Positions 29,481 through 30,752 of a stretch of DNA of 30,752 bases are shown in pieces. Source of the DNA: a virus; the IMG/VR virus record IMGVR_UViG_3300042691_018491, positions 1 to 30,752 of that record; one strand, 5' to 3'. The notes under the pieces were generated by a model that worked only from the letters and a program-made list of their open reading frames with translations, was not told the DNA's origin and made no database searches. Each line of letters starts with the position of its first letter. Position 1 is the stretch's first letter. The translations under genes were made by a program, and so were the position numbers.

Positions 29481-29656
29481 GCCCTCTGCAGGTGCACTTG
29501 CATGGAACGAAGATAATACATAGGTATTCCAAATCGTATGTTGGCACTGTTAGCGTTCAGGGGATAATTTAAAAACGCATTTTTAAAATACTTGGTTTCG
29601 GTAAAGTTCCAGTGCAACGGCAATCAAAAACTAACCTCGCTGACTGAGAACAGTCA
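29481..29656 (+). ncRNA. Structured non-coding segment before the lysis pair
   Basis: A 191-bp gap without any credible ORF contains several helices. A long-range stem pairs TTGCATGGAAC (29498-29508) with GTTCCAGTGCAA (29606-29617), 11 bp with one bulged G. Inside are hairpins AATAC/GTATT (29515-29528), CCAA/TTGG (29529-29544) and GCGTT/AACGC (29553-29578). A final hairpin TGACTG-AGAA-CAGTCA (29641-29656) runs into TTTT and could be a terminator or attenuator 15 nt before the holin-like start. A palindrome TGCAGGTGCACTTGCA (29487-29502) overlaps the 5' part. I do not recognise a known RNA class. Confidence 0.45.
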
Positions 29657-29671
29657 TTTTAAATTTTATTT

Positions 29672-29917
29672 ATGAAATACACAATCCTATTCTTTGCCGC
29701 GGTCATTATCGAAATTGCATCGACATTTTACATTAGTGCCGTTTCTGATAGGCAGTTGGTGCCGATGGTTTTTTGGGCATTTATCGGACCTTTCTTAGGG
29801 CTTCCCTTCCTTGCCTATCAGATTGAAGCAAAAAACAACTGGCAGCGTGCAAAATTAGCTTTGTGCTATGGCTTAGGTTACGCAACAGGCGCAGCATTAG
29901 TAAACATTATAATATAA
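29672..29917 (+). CDS. Small membrane protein, candidate holin
   Basis: An 81-residue hydrophobic protein with three likely membrane helices: about 3-24 (FFAAVIIEIASTFYI), 31-50 (MVFWAFIGPFLGLPFLAY) and 62-81 (LCYGLGYATGAALVNIII). Charged loops (EAKNNWQRAK) lie between. It ends 7 nt before the glucosaminidase gene, the usual place for a holin that permeabilises the membrane at lysis. Size and topology fit; sequence family is not recognised, so other small membrane proteins remain possible. Confidence 0.6.
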   Translation: MKYTILFFAAVIIEIASTFYISAVSDRQLVPMVFWAFIGPFLGLPFLAYQIEAKNNWQRAKLALCYGLGYATGAALVNIII

Positions 29918-29924
29918 CAAACAC

Positions 29925-30449
29925 ATGAGAACAACAATTTTAATTTTGGCAGTAGTTTTATTTACTTCTGCTACATTCCCAGCACTAAAAAAACAGCCGA
30001 AAAAAAACCACGTTGAGCGATACATTGACCGCTTTTTAGAAACGGCACAAGCTGAAGCAAAAATTTATAACATACCTGTGAGTATAACATTAGCGCAAGG
30101 CATTATAGAATCGAATGCAGGCCGTTCAAGTTTAGCGCGTAAACATAACAATCACTTTGGCGTAAAATATCGCGGTAGGGGCAAATTTGCGGTTTATGCA
30201 GATGATACGCCTAAAGATAAGTTTCAAGTTTACAAATCGGCGTGGTGGTCATATCGGGACCATTCAAAGCTACTAACCTCACGGCACTATAAACACCTCA
30301 CAAAACTAAGCCGATTGAATTATAAAGCATGGGCGCACGGTCTTAAAAAATGTGGTTATGCAACCGAAAAAAAATATCATAAAATACTTATTAGTGTCAT
30401 TGAAAAATATGACCTTTGGGTTTATGATGTACCGATTTTTTCACGATAA
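29925..30449 (+). CDS. Glucosaminidase-type peptidoglycan hydrolase, endolysin
   Basis: A 174-residue enzyme with an N-terminal signal peptide (residues 1-20, TILILAVVLFTSATFPA). The domain carries SITLAQGIIESNAGRSSLA (catalytic E62), NNHFGVK and the repeat of aromatic residues AWWSYRDHSKLL, characteristic of the glucosaminidase (FlgJ/LytD-type) family. It should cut the N-acetylglucosaminyl bond in the wall. Export by signal peptide means it may not depend on the adjacent candidate holin. It ends in an overlap with the next small gene. The window thus encodes two unrelated wall hydrolases. Confidence 0.88.
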   Translation: MRTTILILAVVLFTSATFPALKKQPKKNHVERYIDRFLETAQAEAKIYNIPVSITLAQGIIESNAGRSSLARKHNNHFGVKYRGRGKFAVYADDTPKDKFQVYKSAWWSYRDHSKLLTSRHYKHLTKLSRLNYKAWAHGLKKCGYATEKKYHKILISVIEKYDLWVYDVPIFSR

Positions 30450-30666
30450 GCTTTACGGCGATGAATGGCTGGTAGTTGAACACTTACCCGAAGGTAATTA
30501 TAAAGCTATCTGCACACGCGAAAATAGATACTATAAATTAGGCGATGTAAAAACATTTTTCTTCGATGACTTTGAAATATGGTCAAGGGGAAAATTAAGG
30601 CCTAATAATCATTCTTTAACACTAAAAACAAAATACGATGGTAAACCGCGTTACGCTAATCGGTAG
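30427..30666 (+). CDS. Hypothetical 79-residue protein
   Basis: A small protein starting MYRFFHDKLYGDEWLVVEHL (ATG 30427, or 30424 one codon earlier); the longer frame upstream lies inside the glucosaminidase gene. Beta-rich, basic at the C-terminus (KTKYDGKPRYANR). Overlaps of 23 nt with the hydrolase and 29 nt with the SSB gene are long but plausible here. Unknown function, possibly linked to SSB expression. Confidence 0.55.
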   Translation: MYRFFHDKLYGDEWLVVEHLPEGNYKAICTRENRYYKLGDVKTFFFDDFEIWSRGKLRPNNHSLTLKTKYDGKPRYANR

Positions 30667-30752
30667 GATTGGCAAAGAACCCGAAGTAAAAACATTTGGC
30701 GAAAAAACGCTAACTAAGTTTAGTTTTGCAACATCTGAAAGTAGCAAAGACA
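30638..30752 (+). CDS. ssb: Single-stranded DNA-binding protein, 3' truncated by window end
   Basis: The first 38 residues of an OB-fold SSB: MVNRVTLIGRIGKEPEVKTF followed by KTLTKFSFATSES. NRVTLIGRIGKEPE and the FSFATSE strand are diagnostic of bacterial/phage SSB. It coats single-stranded DNA during replication and supports the annealing protein. The gene runs off the right edge. Overlaps the preceding gene by 29 nt in another frame. Confidence 0.9.
   Translation, partial: MVNRVTLIGRIGKEPEVKTFGEKTLTKFSFATSESSKD

Noticed and set aside
1-30752. Alternative genetic code as in some crAss-like phages
   Set aside because: TAA, TAG and TGA all end genes at expected places with tight overlaps (for example TAG at 60, TGA at 974, TAA at 12677), and no long frame needs readthrough.
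1-30752. tRNA genes, CRISPR array or integrase
   Set aside because: No TTCRA-type T-loop with matching acceptor stems, no evenly spaced 25-40 nt repeats, and no recombinase motif was seen; the 15537-15800 repeats are too short and irregular for CRISPR.

Overview
The window reads as part of a dsDNA tailed phage (or prophage) of a Bacteroidota host, most likely flavobacterium-like. The host call rests on low G+C, A/T-rich leaders without Shine-Dalgarno boxes, and promoters of the Bacteroidota type (TTTG, 19 nt, TAnnTTTG). The clearest promoter is at 10748-10778. All three stop codons are used normally, so there is no sign of recoding. The long tape measure protein and tail genes suggest a siphovirus-like particle. 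No capsid or portal gene is visible; these probably lie beyond the left edge. No tRNA, CRISPR array, integrase or insertion sequence was recognised.

Layout. (1) 60-10677, minus strand: tail genes read right to left. They comprise a tail-assembly chaperone with a -1 frameshift extension, a tape measure protein, four small genes including an overlapping spanin-like pair, a hub-like tail protein, two large beta-rich proteins and an Ig-like structural protein. (2) 10819-12677, plus strand: a small operon with a SPOR-like exported protein and a sigma-70 factor. (3) 12674-15425, minus: phosphoesterase, large terminase and small terminase. (4) 15426-15872: no gene; an A/T-rich tract followed by about ten TGTTAC/GTAACA repeats and several inverted repeats, a candidate replication origin or packaging site. 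(5) 15873-18376, minus: degenerate HNH protein, CoiA-like protein, a small structured RNA with paired loops, a Rad52-like annealing protein and a RecE-like exonuclease. (6) 18458-30752, plus: an HTH regulator, an SF2 helicase, an A/T-rich accessory module (small protein, IbrA-like PAPS reductase, GNAT protein, IbrB-like ParB), a lysozyme-like lipoprotein, a VRR-NUC nuclease, a DnaB N-terminal domain protein, a cytosine-C5 methyltransferase, an AAA+ helicase, several small genes, a structured non-coding segment, a holin/glucosaminidase pair and the start of an SSB gene.

How it fits together. Genes are tightly coupled by ATGA or TAATG overlaps. Exonuclease, annealing protein, SSB, helicases, VRR-NUC and the repeat region form a replication/recombination set. 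Two rightward operons (10819 and 27766) share a near-duplicate promoter leader, and a second shared element precedes the next gene in each. This suggests coordinated control, perhaps involving the phage sigma factor. The accessory module, the methyltransferase and the central parts of the tape measure and hub genes are visibly more A/T-rich and CpG-poor than their neighbours, which indicates mosaic exchange.

Most notable items: the small RNA at 16946-17039, the repeat region at 15537-15800, the PAPS reductase/GNAT/ParB module at 20138-22753, the structured segment at 29481-29656, and the unannotated frameshift extension at 9863-10183. All functions are inferred from reading the sequence; no database search was run.
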